NCBI GenBank assembly: GCA_011390955.1
Contig: JAABRM010000007.1
Location: forward strand, 121,458 to 185,457
DNA length: 64,000 nt
Source of the DNA: Oscillatoriales cyanobacterium
GTDB taxonomy: Bacteria > Cyanobacteriota > Cyanobacteriia > Cyanobacteriales > Laspinemataceae
Direction of reading: 5' to 3'
In this document: piece after piece, positions 1-8,813 of the stretch
How the letters are laid out: each line of letters starts with the position of its first letter
How positions within the stretch are numbered: position 1 is the first letter of the stretch
The notes under the pieces: model-generated
What the model was told of the DNA's origin: nothing
Database searches by the model: none
The model's input: the letters and a program-made list of their open reading frames with translations, nothing else
Translations under genes and position numbers: made by a program

Positions 1-57
1 ATAATTCCAACCTCGATTATCAAGATATTTAGCGATCTGTTCTAAGTTTGCGGCCAT
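1..57 (-). CDS. partial N-terminus of a small protein, possibly YbjN/chaperone-like
   Basis: The first 57 bases read on the minus strand as 19 open codons (MAANLEQIAKYLDNRGWNY) running off the left edge. A GAAGGA ribosome-site-like sequence lies about 11 bases before the ATG. The peptide resembles, from memory, the start of small cyanobacterial YbjN-like proteins, and a second YbjN-like gene is present at 51898-52341. Too little is visible to assign a function. Confidence 0.5.
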   Translation of the reverse strand, partial: MAANLEQIAKYLDNRGWNY

Positions 58-357
58 ATATTAGATGTCCTTCTCTTAAATCAAAACATAAATCTTAACT
101 CAAATCCGCTGGGGTATTTTCATCAAAAATCAGCCGAGACCAATTTTGATGAGGTGACTCCTTGACTTTGTGATTTTCCTGGGTCTTGTCAAACCCAGGT
201 GAGTCTAAGAATTTTCCTGGGTGAAGGTTTTCCGCCTAGAAAGCACTCTTTCTCTTTACTCGATCATAACAAGTGACTTACCCTGAATTAGCTTCTATTC
301 TGAAATATAGACAAAAATTGGCGCATCTTTCGGGACTGGTTTGTCTCAGACGCAAAA
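58..357. other. intergenic region, no gene seen
   Basis: Three hundred bases between the partial left gene and bvdR. The only structure I see is a 7-bp inverted repeat, CCTGGGT and ACCCAGG, around 178-199, with a second CCTGGGT near 216. Promoter elements for the left gene should lie here, but I cannot place a convincing -10 or -35. Confidence 0.4.
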
Positions 358-1356
358 TTACTCTGTGACTTGACCAGAAGCGGAAATCGAGACGACTTGC
401 CCTGTTTCCGCAGCCACTCGAATGGCGTCGGCGATTTTTAGGGTATATACACTATCGATCGCGTTTACATATAAAGGAGTGCCATCAATCAGGTGGTCTA
501 AGACCATTGTGGTATCTTGAGCAAATAAGCCTCGGCGAGAACCCACGGGGATCTCGGTGATGTCAGCGTCACGGAAGAGTTGACCCCGGTCTCCGTCAAA
601 TACCAAGGTGCCGCGATCGCCATGCACTTCCAGCTTGCGCTCATTTTTCCAGAATCTTTCTCCCTTGCCATAAATCACTTCCGCGATCGCCCCACAGGTA
701 AACCGCAACTGCGCCGTACATAAACAAGCGGTAAAATACTCCGGCTGTGGCGACGGCCAAAACTGACTCTGGGCGCTGACTGTGGCAACGGTGCCCCATA
801 CATCCGTCAACCGATGTAAGCGAGAAAGCGCCCCGGTAAAGGGAAAGCCAAACAAGTCTGGGTGATAAGTCCAACTCCGAGGGGCGGGTCTTTTGCTACT
901 AATGGTGGCGTAACGGGCATAAAATACTTCACCGGCTTCCGCTAAGGATGCTTTCAGGGCATTGTGTACTCCGCCCAACAGTTCAATATGTTCTATATGT
1001 AGGAGGAGTCCCTGGCGATCGGCCAATGCCAGCAATGTTTCCGCTTCCAGGGGATCCAAAGATAGCGGATATTCCACCACGACGTGCTTGCCTGCTTCCA
1101 GGGCGGCCCGCGCTACTGGCCCATGATCCCGATTAATGGTGCAAATGAAAATCAGGTCAACGTCATCGCGATCGAGCAATTCCTGCCAAGAGTTGACAGC
1201 AATTGCTTGATAAATCTGGCTAAACTCCTGGGTTTTTTCCGGGGTATGACCCGTCACCGCAACTAACTGGCTCCGAGGATCCTCTTGCAGGGTCGGAGCT
1301 CTCAGTTTGGCTGTAAAGCCCGTTCCGACCATTCCGACTCGGATCGGTAATGTCAT
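358..1356 (-). CDS. bvdR: biliverdin reductase BvdR (Gfo/Idh/MocA fold)
   Basis: This 332-residue protein is a Gfo/Idh/MocA-type oxidoreductase that matches cyanobacterial biliverdin reductase in layout and motifs. The N-terminal Rossmann motif is VGMVGTGFTAKLRAP. The EYP motif (VVVEYPLSL) replaces the EKP of sugar dehydrogenases, and the blocks HIEHIELLGGVH, GEVFYARY, EVIYGKGE, HGDRGTLVF and GSRRGLF are those I remember from Synechocystis BvdR, which is about the same length. The enzyme reduces biliverdin IX-alpha to bilirubin with NAD(P)H and affects phycobilisome pigmentation. I chose the ATG at 1356 because it starts directly before the nucleotide-binding strand. The open frame extends 21 codons further upstream without family-like sequence. 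It is a single gene transcribed away from petF. Confidence 0.9.
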   Translation of the reverse strand: MTLPIRVGMVGTGFTAKLRAPTLQEDPRSQLVAVTGHTPEKTQEFSQIYQAIAVNSWQELLDRDDVDLIFICTINRDHGPVARAALEAGKHVVVEYPLSLDPLEAETLLALADRQGLLLHIEHIELLGGVHNALKASLAEAGEVFYARYATISSKRPAPRSWTYHPDLFGFPFTGALSRLHRLTDVWGTVATVSAQSQFWPSPQPEYFTACLCTAQLRFTCGAIAEVIYGKGERFWKNERKLEVHGDRGTLVFDGDRGQLFRDADITEIPVGSRRGLFAQDTTMVLDHLIDGTPLYVNAIDSVYTLKIADAIRVAAETGQVVSISASGQVTE

Positions 1357-2016
<660 letters not shown>

Positions 2017-2080
2017 ATCTAGTCGGGCAAGCCAGAAATCCAGGAGCGCTGCAAAGCCACTGGCAAAAAACGTTAACTAA

Positions 2081-2404
<324 letters not shown>

Positions 2405-2428
2405 GTTTCTCCTCTCAGCTTGAGATCA

Positions 2429-2484
2429 ACAGGGCAATTAGCGCGATCGGTTAGGTAGATCGTGGCTAATTGCCCTGTTTTATT
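2429..2484 (+). terminator. intrinsic terminator after the ferredoxin pair
   Basis: A perfect 14-bp stem, ACAGGGCAATTAGC at 2429-2442 and its complement at 2465-2478, is followed directly by TTTTATT. Position and T-run fit a Rho-independent terminator for the petF unit. Confidence 0.8.
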
Positions 2485-2553
2485 GGTTAGTCCTTGAATC
2501 TTGAGGCCGATCGCTTTCCCAAATACAGGTCAAGCAGGCAATGGGTTTGATTA

Positions 2554-4323
2554 TTATGGGTTTGATTGTGGTCGATCCGGATCCTGCCAGAAGATAATTC
2601 CATCATTAATCGGTTGCAGTTCGCTACCGGGATAATAGAATTTGAGGATGCGATCGCTGCTCCATCCCAGGTTAGCCAAGCGGTGAGAGCCGGTTTGACT
2701 CAGACCCACCCCATGTCCGAAGCCACCGCCGACAAAGACATAACCTTTTAACGTTTTATCCGCTCCATAAATAGGCTCTAGATAAAATAAGGTACTCAGA
2801 GGGGCATAAAAAGCTTGTAAGATTTCATCTTTTCGCAACACCAGGGGGCCAATGTCAGTGGTGACTTTGAGCGCGATCGCCCGACCCGCAGGACTGCGTT
2901 CGACCACTTCGAGAAGCTGAATGGCTTTGAAATTGACGAAAGGATGTTTCTGCCGCTCCAGATATTTCCGCAAGTCTTGGTTTAGTTTGGGCAGGAGACT
3001 GGTTTCCCGCCACCGAAACAAGCCATCCCAGTCTTCTTCGTTAAATCCTTTTTGCAGACTAATAAATTTGCGGAAGTTTTCCTCCGAGGATAAATTCATC
3101 TTAGATAAGTCCCAGATATTAGCCACCGAGTCTATTACCGCTTGCAAGTAGGGGCGATCGGATCCATCCCACATATCACTAAAGGGTGCAGTGATGCCCC
3201 CAGTGGTGGAAGAGTAGAGGGCATCCACTAATTCGTTGTTGTAGGTGAGCACTTTTCCTGCGGTGGCTGCGATCGCGCGATCGGCGGGTTCCCAGGTTTC
3301 CCCAATGCCTTTGTAAACTTGGCATTGAGTATCGGCACAAATTTGATAATCATCTACGGCAAATCGCCGTAAGTTTCGCAATACATAAGTCCGGGCAATG
3401 ATCGCTTGGGCTGCCAAGGCCGCATTAGGGGCATTAGCCCCGACTTCATGGGGGACGACTCCCCGTAAGTAAGTTTCCAAAGGCACCTGGTTGACTAACG
3501 TAAAGTTGCCGTGGGCATTGGGCTGGATCCGAAGTTTTCCGGGATAAAGTCGTCGATCTCGGTCGTTTTTACTTCGAGAAACTTGGATTAATCCTTTCCC
3601 GGCGGTAATTTCCAGTTCCCGTCGATGGTAGCTGTAGCCATTTAGCTGCCAAGTGACGGTGAGTTGTTGATTTTGCAGTCCCGTGTCTAGAAATGCGGTT
3701 TTGGCGATTTCTGCGGGTAAACTGACCAAGAGGAGGCGCCGCAGTAGGGGAGTTTGGTAAACCTCTCGTTTCGCCCAGACTTGCCAGGAACCGGGTTGGG
3801 CGATTTCTACTTCCAGTCCTTTTTGGCGTAACTTGTTGGCTTTGGCTTCCGCGTTTTCAAAGCTGCGGTGATTACTTAAAACTAGCCGTTCTTCTAAAGT
3901 TGATGCTGTGAGGGGTTGCGGAGAGATTTTTAAGGTGACTTCCGGGGTTTCCAGGGTTTGAGTGGTGCGATCGCCCGCGAGAAAGGTTAAGGTGAGGCGA
4001 TCGCCTTCGGTGGCTTTGAGAATGATCTCATCGGTCGGTTGGCGACCAAACCGTTGCACTACTCCGACTTCTAGTTCGATGTCCTGACTGGTTTGAGTCC
4101 ATCCGAATTCCCCGGTAAAGCCCAGCAGACAAAATACGGCGATCGCGGAAGTCCCAAAACCCGTCAACCATTTGTTTAACCTGCGGTTTCTCTGTCTGGG
4201 CAGGGTCAAAAAGTTCTGCGAACCTCTAGGTTTTGATAAGCGTACTCTGACAAACAGAAAAAGAAAAGACCGATCTTGATACCGATCTTGATACGGATCT
4301 TGATGATGACTGGATTTCTGCAT
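2554..4323 (-). CDS. SpoIID/LytB-domain protein
   Basis: A 589-residue protein with one N-terminal membrane-anchor or signal segment around residues 52-75, preceded by a basic stretch. The C-terminal half carries the SpoIID/LytB fold: VPLETYLRGVVPHEVGA, AQAIIARTYVLRN, a YSSTTGGITAP block, and a C-terminal GGGFGHGVGLSQTGS motif. SpoIID proteins are lytic transglycosylases acting on peptidoglycan glycan strands, and cyanobacterial homologues are common but little studied. The region before it (about 85-300) contains an SPOR-like stretch in which residues LSNHRSFENAEAKANKLR resemble a peptidoglycan-binding fold. The N-terminus carries a short QDPYQDRYQDR direct repeat, so the exact start is less certain than the rest. 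Confidence 0.85.
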   Translation of the reverse strand: MQKSSHHQDPYQDRYQDRSFLFLFVRVRLSKPRGSQNFLTLPRQRNRRLNKWLTGFGTSAIAVFCLLGFTGEFGWTQTSQDIELEVGVVQRFGRQPTDEIILKATEGDRLTLTFLAGDRTTQTLETPEVTLKISPQPLTASTLEERLVLSNHRSFENAEAKANKLRQKGLEVEIAQPGSWQVWAKREVYQTPLLRRLLLVSLPAEIAKTAFLDTGLQNQQLTVTWQLNGYSYHRRELEITAGKGLIQVSRSKNDRDRRLYPGKLRIQPNAHGNFTLVNQVPLETYLRGVVPHEVGANAPNAALAAQAIIARTYVLRNLRRFAVDDYQICADTQCQVYKGIGETWEPADRAIAATAGKVLTYNNELVDALYSSTTGGITAPFSDMWDGSDRPYLQAVIDSVANIWDLSKMNLSSEENFRKFISLQKGFNEEDWDGLFRWRETSLLPKLNQDLRKYLERQKHPFVNFKAIQLLEVVERSPAGRAIALKVTTDIGPLVLRKDEILQAFYAPLSTLFYLEPIYGADKTLKGYVFVGGGFGHGVGLSQTGSHRLANLGWSSDRILKFYYPGSELQPINDGIIFWQDPDRPQSNP

Positions 4324-4805
4324 AACCGATTTTACTGACTCGCTATTAATGCTTATTCTGCGATACTTGGGATAAATTTATCAACTATTCATTTTGCCCC
4401 TGCAATTATAGCCAATAATCCCCAGGCTGAATTTCTCGGTTAAATGAGGCAGATTGTCCGGCAATTTTTAATTTAATTAGTAATTTTTGATAGTTTTAGT
4501 TAGATTATTTTGATTTTTTCTCGCTTTAAAGCACCAAATTGCCTCATTGTTGATGGTAATTGTGGAGAAACGATGACTAAACTGCCCGATGAATGGGTGG
4601 CGATCGCTATTTTACGGTTTAATGCGATCGGGGTTATGGTTTTTCTGACTGATGAGGATTATTGGGCTATATTTGGGCTAGATTTAGGCTATATATTGTA
4701 GGGGTCAATGGCCATTGATCCCTACAGATTTTTGATCGCTTTCTATCGCCACTATTGCCACAACATATCAGGGGCAGGTGGGTGGGCGATCGGTGGTTAT
4801 TTTCT
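4324..4805. other. intergenic region holding repeat copy R1
   Basis: The first 280 bases show nothing recognisable. The rest is repeat R1, given separately. A 63-codon frame at 4510-4701 lies largely in the repeat and is not believed. Confidence 0.5.
4601..4791. repeat. dispersed repeat R, copy 1
   Basis: A 191-bp segment that recurs at 6549-6726 with small differences and in part at about 5505-5620 and 8599-8655. It starts with CGATCGCTATTTTACGG, contains the palindrome GGGGTCAATGGCCATTGA, and ends GGGGCAGGTGGGTGGGCGATC. It has no coding capacity that I trust. Copies 1 and 3 bracket the vapBC-like and Rpn genes. Confidence 0.8.
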
Positions 4806-5198
4806 TTACCATTGTTCTATAGATAAACCATCTATATAAGTAAAGTCACTGTCACAAGTTGCTAACGTCCAGTTATTTTCAATACATTGAGCGGCAATCC
4901 AAATATCATTTTCCGGGATAGGTTTTCCTTTTTGCTTCAATTTTAAACGAGTTTTAGCATAGATTTATGCGGTTTTTCTTCCCATTGGTAAAACTTCACA
5001 AGCATCGATAAATTGAAAATAATTTGTTAAGTTTTGCAATTTTTTTCCTGAGTTTTCCGCCCCAAATATCAACTCGCCAACCACAGTGACGGGTAAAATA
5101 ACACTGGAGAACTGTAAAACCCGATCGACAATTTCTGGATTGCCGTTTAAATAGCGAATCACCACGGATGTATCTAATGCGATTTTACCATTCATCAT
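4806..5198 (-). pseudogene. VapC-like PIN toxin with an in-frame nonsense codon
   Basis: The frame starts MMNGKIALDTSVVIRYLNG and reads 77 codons to a TAA at 4965-4967. It then continues in the same frame (IYAKTRLKLKQKGKPIPEND, then IWIAAQCIENN and ATCDSDFTYIDG) to a natural stop at 4806. The whole, 130 codons, is the normal length of a VapC PIN ribonuclease. The catalytic acids expected after the stop (the Asp of PENDIWIA and the Asp of TCDSDF) are lost in the truncated product. Family members usually have an acidic residue at the stop position, so a single GAA-to-TAA change explains it. The start overlaps the upstream antitoxin by 14 bases, the usual vapBC arrangement. Confidence 0.8.
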
Positions 5199-5439
5199 TA
5201 TTAACCGTTCTCAATTCTTGATTAATAATATTTTCTATATCTTCAGCTTCTCCATCGCTGAGAATGCCAGCAAATTGCAATAATGGATGTGCTGAACCGA
5301 TCGCCCCCCTTTTTGAAGGGGGGGTTAGGGGGGGATTGCTTTCGATTACAAGATTGACTTCGCTTTTTTCTGGTAAATTCAGATTGTGCAAAGGACGCAA
5401 TAACCCATTTTCATAAATTGCTGGTAATTTCTGAATCAT
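5185..5439 (-). CDS. DUF104-type (AF2212-like) antitoxin with an inserted palindrome
   Basis: From the ATG at 5439 the protein is 84 residues and begins MIQKLPAIYENGLLRPLHNL, the hallmark start of small DUF104-type antitoxins paired with PIN toxins. The upstream part of the frame (to 5562) lies in repeat copy R2 and is unlikely to be translated. Residues after VNLVIES read NPPLTPPSKRGA, the translation of a palindromic C/G-run repeat (5305-5339). It has inserted in frame in the middle of the antitoxin, so function may be altered. The partner toxin overlaps its last codons and carries a nonsense codon. Confidence 0.65.
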   Translation of the reverse strand: MIQKLPAIYENGLLRPLHNLNLPEKSEVNLVIESNPPLTPPSKRGAIGSAHPLLQFAGILSDGEAEDIENIINQELRTVNNDEW

Positions 5440-5504
5440 AATCAGGTTAGAGATTGGATAAAATTGATTAATTATATTATAGTACACAATTTCTGTTTTG
5501 TAGG

Positions 5505-5620
5505 GGCGCCCGTTGTTAGTCTGACTGATGAGAATTTTTCGGCCTAATATTATAGGGGTCAATGGCCATTGACCCCTACAGATTTTTGATCGCTTTCTAT
5601 CGCCACTATTGCCCCAATAT
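5505..5620. repeat. dispersed repeat R, copy 2 (partial)
   Basis: This stretch shares with copies 1 and 3 the CTGACTGATGAGAAT segment, the palindrome AGGGGTCAATGGCCATTGACC, and the block GATCGCTTTCTATCGCCACT. It lacks both outer ends of the repeat. It lies just upstream of the DUF104-type antitoxin start. Confidence 0.7.
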
Positions 5621-5686
5621 TAGGGGTAAATTTATGCGCGATCGCTATAAGATATGGTGCAAAAAAGGCAGGAAATTTTCCCCGGT

Positions 5687-6526
5687 CTAATGGGCTTCTA
5701 ACCAGGCTAATAAATCATCCAGACTACTAAAATCTAGTAGCGCTTCACTTAAATCTTCCAATACCGATAGCGGTAGGTTGCTTAGGCGCTGTGTTAGTTC
5801 GTCGGATAAATTACCGCAGCGACGGGATAATTGACGCAGAAGCAAATTCACTGCTTCCTGTTGCCGTCCTTCTTCTTTGGCTTCCCGATAAACTCGGGTT
5901 TCTTGTAATTGCATTCCCAGCATGGCTTCGACCTCCCGCCGAGTCAAATTAGTAAATTTGTAAAATAAGATAGTCGCGATCGTATCTATTATGGCGCGAC
6001 TTGTTTTTTGTTCGGGGACTTCACTTTGTACGCGAGCGAGTAAATACCGGGCTTCTTCGGGTGTTTGTTTTTCTTTTAAAATGGTCAACACCATTAAGGC
6101 GATGCCGATTGGTAATTGTCGAATTTCCCCCAATTCGTTCAGATAAACCCGATGTACTTGATCGGAGTTTAGCAGTGCCCGGTAGGGATGAGTATCACTC
6201 TGTTCAATACTGCGTGATGGATAAACGATCACTGCTTGCCAGTCCGAATAGCGCTCTCTCTGGCGGTAAAAATAGAGAAACGCTTCACCGAATAGACGTT
6301 CGTATAGGCGATCGTCTTTCTGAAATTGTACCTCGCAAAAATAGATGATGCCCGGGGCTTCACTATCGGGAGGCAGAAATACCCCATCAATTTCAAATTT
6401 TGGTTCTTTGACCGCTACGGAGTCAAAGCGGTAGGCACTGGCATTCTCTGGGGGAATTGCCAGTAAGTCGAATAGCAGGGTGGGGGACTGTTGGAATATT
6501 TTGTAAAAGATTGAGTCTCGCCGCAT
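5687..6526 (-). CDS. Rpn-family nuclease / DUF2887-DUF4351 protein
   Basis: A 279-residue protein of the Rpn (recombination-promoting nuclease, PD-(D/E)XK transposase-like) superfamily abundant in cyanobacteria. The N-terminus MRRDSIFYKIFQQSPTLLFD is characteristic. The nuclease core is FEIDGVF followed by IIYFCEVQFQKD, supplying the Asp and the E-x-Q of the active site. The C-terminus (about 225-279) is a DUF4351-like helical region, LLLRQLSRRCGNL to DDLLAWL. Rpn proteins cleave DNA in vitro and raise recombination, but the role in cyanobacteria is unknown. The start codon lies 23 bases inside from repeat copy R3, so the repeat supplies its upstream region. Confidence 0.85.
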   Translation of the reverse strand: MRRDSIFYKIFQQSPTLLFDLLAIPPENASAYRFDSVAVKEPKFEIDGVFLPPDSEAPGIIYFCEVQFQKDDRLYERLFGEAFLYFYRQRERYSDWQAVIVYPSRSIEQSDTHPYRALLNSDQVHRVYLNELGEIRQLPIGIALMVLTILKEKQTPEEARYLLARVQSEVPEQKTSRAIIDTIATILFYKFTNLTRREVEAMLGMQLQETRVYREAKEEGRQQEAVNLLLRQLSRRCGNLSDELTQRLSNLPLSVLEDLSEALLDFSSLDDLLAWLEAH

Positions 6527-6548
6527 GGAATATTTTTCGCGGATGTAT

Positions 6549-6726
6549 CGATCGCTATTTTACGGTTAAATGCGATCGGGGTTATGGTTTTTCTGACTGA
6601 TGAGAATTCTTGGGCTATATTTGGGCTATATATTGTAGGGGTCAATGGCCATTGACCCCTACAGATTTTTGAGCGCTTTCTATCGGCACTATTGCCAACA
6701 TATCAGGGGCAGGTGGGTGGGCGATC
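6549..6726. repeat. dispersed repeat R, copy 3
   Basis: A 178-bp near-copy of the element at 4601-4791, with the same two ends and the same central palindrome GGGGTCAATGGCCATTGACC. With copy 1 it brackets a 1.75-kb block holding the vapBC-like pair and the Rpn gene. Confidence 0.8.
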
Positions 6727-6840
6727 TGATGAATAGGAATAAAAGGGCGATCTTCTCTTCGCTGTGATTCTGAGTAAATTCAATTTAGATCAATTTATAT
6801 TGCGATCTATATACAGCAGATTCCATATTTATAAAGTTTT

Positions 6841-6869
6841 GTAGGGACACGGCAATGCCGTGTCCCTAC
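6841..6869. repeat. 29-bp perfect palindrome
   Basis: GTAGGGACACGGCA followed by its complement around a central T forms a perfect palindrome. Related sequences occur at 6930-6955, at 27408-27432 inside a glycosyltransferase gene, and at 35667-35694 inside another, so it is a dispersed palindromic repeat. Confidence 0.75.
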
Positions 6870-7072
6870 GATGGCCGATCGATAAGTTTGTTTACATCAT
6901 AACAGCGGAAACCGCTGTATAGATAAGATCGCAGAACACGGCAACGCCGTGCCCTCCTATCTGATGGATAAAATTATGATTTTTTGCTCGTTCCTGGGCA
7001 TTGCCACGAAGACCGTAAGAACAAGTTCATTTTTTGATTGTTGGATCGACAACTAAATTAGTTATTTCAGCA

Positions 7073-7384
7073 TCATTCCCTTAGTCCAATAAAAATCAGG
7101 TATATGCTTACTGGCATACTAACCATTACACCTGCAATAATAGTATAAACGATAGCTCTTTCTGGGAAAATAAAATTTGTAAATTTATAAACTAAAATAC
7201 AAGATACTACGATCGCTAAAAATCCAGCAATAATAGCGGTTATTTTATCTACTATTTTTTTTAGACCACAGCTAATTTACAATGATTTGGGCAGTTATCC
7301 TAATATTCTTCATACACCCAAACATAGCCATTTAATCTTAAATTTTTATTAAGAAAATTCTCTGGTGGGGCGACACTAACCTTG
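7073..7384 (-). pseudogene. decayed gene for a small membrane protein
   Basis: On the minus strand, frame pieces read PPENFLNKNLRLNGYVWVYE and then, after stops, KKIVDKITAIIAGFLAIVV and further to PVSIYLIFIGLRE with a stop at 7073. The second piece has two hydrophobic helices. No ATG opens it, and TAG and TAA codons interrupt the upstream part. I read it as a broken small membrane-protein gene, although it could be a chance open frame in AT-rich DNA. Confidence 0.35.
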
Positions 7385-7430
7385 AGCCAGATTTCCCCGT
7401 TCGATCGCCATGTTGACCGATCGCCGATCG

Positions 7431-7808
7431 TCACTCATCAGAAGCGATCGGGGGCGATCGAAGGTCATCCGTATAGTCAGTAGGAAGCAGAGGGGTAATA
7501 TAGTCCAAGACTTCGGGAATATTGGTCTGGATAACTGCCCAAACGAGGTCAATGCTGACTTCATCATAATCATGGACAAGGCGATCGCGCATTCCCGCTA
7601 TTTTTCGCCATTGGATTTGTGGGTGGTCGTTGCGAAATTCTGGGGAAAGTCTTTTAACCACTTCTCCAATAATGGTGATTTCGTAGAGTACCGCGAGTTG
7701 GGTGCGTTCGTCAGCATAAAATTCTGCTTCGGTCATAGTTTGAGTTAACCGAATAATCGTTTGGCAGAATTTAGCGATATCAAGCAGATAGGATTGGTCT
7801 TGATTCAT
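7431..7808 (-). CDS. HepT-like ribonuclease toxin (DUF86), pair 1
   Basis: A 125-residue HEPN-domain protein. The signature RDRLVHDYDEV (R-x4-H-x-Y) of HepT toxins is present, preceded by ITIIGEVVKRLSPEFRN and WRKIAGMRDRL, which are typical of the family. HepT is an RNase neutralised by its MntA partner, which adds AMP to the toxin tyrosine. The gene overlaps the 3' end of the upstream nucleotidyltransferase by 29 bases, the standard two-gene arrangement. The final 15 residues after PLLPTDYT run into HIP1-rich DNA and look unlike the family, so the C-terminus may be drifting. A second HepT/MntA pair lies at 32866-33547. Confidence 0.88.
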   Translation of the reverse strand: MNQDQSYLLDIAKFCQTIIRLTQTMTEAEFYADERTQLAVLYEITIIGEVVKRLSPEFRNDHPQIQWRKIAGMRDRLVHDYDEVSIDLVWAVIQTNIPEVLDYITPLLPTDYTDDLRSPPIASDE

Positions 7809-8151
7809 AAATAATCTGGGCTGTGCTGAAAATATTTTGACGACGAATCCAATTATGGCTATTCAGAATCGATCGCTTTTCAATCAAATCTACGTTGCGT
7901 CCGGTGAGGTCTTCCAGTTGGTATTGAATCCCCACTAAATCCATCAGGCTGAGTTTTCTCTTCGGGTCAAAAACTACTAGAAAATCCAGATCGCTGTCTG
8001 GGTTAAAGTCGTCCCGCAATACCGATCCAAAAATGGCGAGTTCTTGGATTTGGTTTTCTCGACAAAATTGATTAATTTGTTCTAAGGAAAGGTTGAGGCG
8101 TTGCTGAATCATCGATGATTCTATCTGGGGTGGCTGTGGTTTTAAAGTCAT
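7780..8151 (-). CDS. MntA-like minimal nucleotidyltransferase antitoxin, pair 1
   Basis: From ATG 8151 this is a 123-residue minimal nucleotidyltransferase. The active-site pattern is GSVLRDDFNPDSDLDFLVVF, containing G-S and the D-x-D pair. NWIRRQNIFSTAQIIYE near the end is typical of MntA proteins. It AMPylates and silences the HepT toxin encoded directly downstream. The frame is open to an ATG at 8196, but those extra codons cover a HIP1-containing repeat (GGCGATCGCCTATCATAGACC) that recurs near 8736, so I prefer the inner start. Confidence 0.85.
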   Translation of the reverse strand: MTLKPQPPQIESSMIQQRLNLSLEQINQFCRENQIQELAIFGSVLRDDFNPDSDLDFLVVFDPKRKLSLMDLVGIQYQLEDLTGRNVDLIEKRSILNSHNWIRRQNIFSTAQIIYESRPILSA

Positions 8152-8240
8152 ACACTCAATGCTGGGTGGCAAAATTGCGCGGCGATCGCCTATCATAGAC
8201 CATCATAAGTCGTCAGAGCAAATGAGCGGCGATCTCATCA

Positions 8241-8318
8241 TTAACTGTCTAGCTGTGGTACTTTGGGATCACCTCGAAAAAACCAAATAAAGGTATGCGT
8301 ATCCACGATTAGTTTCAT
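8241..8318 (-). pseudogene. 25-codon stub of a PIN-domain toxin
   Basis: The ATG overlaps the stop of the Phd-type antitoxin (ATGA), and the product would be MKLIVDTHTFIWFFRGDPKV plus five residues and a TAA. The beginning, LIVDTHTFIWF, is the first strand and first catalytic Asp of a PIN ribonuclease that normally runs to about 125 residues. All later catalytic acids are missing and nothing downstream continues the domain. Confidence 0.75.
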
Positions 8319-8557
8319 TCCATGTATTCCTTAAATTCTTCTGTTAACGGTGCATCAAAGTCATCCGCTACCCAAATAACATCTTTCATGCTGCCAAATT
8401 GTCGGCGGTTTTTTTCTGGTAGCGATGTGTCTCGAACTGCCACCAATTTAGCAATTGCCCGATCGCCTTGGGTAATGATTACTTCTTCACCTTTTATGGC
8501 GATTGCAAGTAACTGTTGTAGTTGAGTATTCGCTTCAGTAATATCTACTTGTGACAT
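8315..8557 (-). CDS. Phd/YefM-type antitoxin
   Basis: An 80-residue type II antitoxin. The N-terminal DNA-binding part reads MSQVDITEANTQLQQLL and continues GEEVIITQGDRAIAKLV, the classic Phd/YefM pattern. The acidic C-terminus, FDAPLTEEFKEYME, is the toxin-wrapping tail. Its usual downstream PIN toxin survives only as a 25-codon stub that overlaps its stop codon. The antitoxin is therefore orphaned here, although it could still repress its own promoter or buffer related toxins. Confidence 0.88.
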   Translation of the reverse strand: MSQVDITEANTQLQQLLAIAIKGEEVIITQGDRAIAKLVAVRDTSLPEKNRRQFGSMKDVIWVADDFDAPLTEEFKEYME

Positions 8558-8598
8558 AACTTTTCCTCGATTATATTTTTCTAAAATAACGATCGCGT

Positions 8599-8760
8599 CT
8601 GTTGTTTGTCTGACTGATGATAATTTTTCGGTGTACTATATATTATATGGGTCAATACCGTCAATAAACCGGGTTTCTCTAACAATTTTTACTAGAAAAG
8701 CGAAGATTATACTAAGAAACCCGGTTTCTGAACAGGCGATCGCCTATTATAGACCATGAA
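8599..8760. repeat. partial repeat R copy 4 and ACCGGGTTTCT motifs
   Basis: 8599-8655 shares TGTCTGACTGATGA-AATTTTTCGG with repeat R copy 2. It is followed by AAACCGGGTTTCT at 8667 and AGAAACCCGGTTTCT at 8717, an inverted pair of a motif scattered through the window. The stretch 8735-8756, GGCGATCGCCTATTATAGACC, nearly repeats the DNA at 8180-8201, so the orphan antitoxin lies between two copies of it. Confidence 0.6.
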
Positions 8761-8813
8761 TAGCCTCGTGTCGAAGTATATTAAATAACTGTAAATTTAC
8801 TAATCTAAATTAT

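Noticed and set aside
4510..4701. 63-codon plus-strand frame
   Set aside because: Most of it lies in dispersed repeat R, whose other copies are not open in the same frame.
4806..5198. Frameshift as the cause of the VapC truncation
   Set aside because: The downstream family-like sequence continues in the same frame, so a base substitution is enough.
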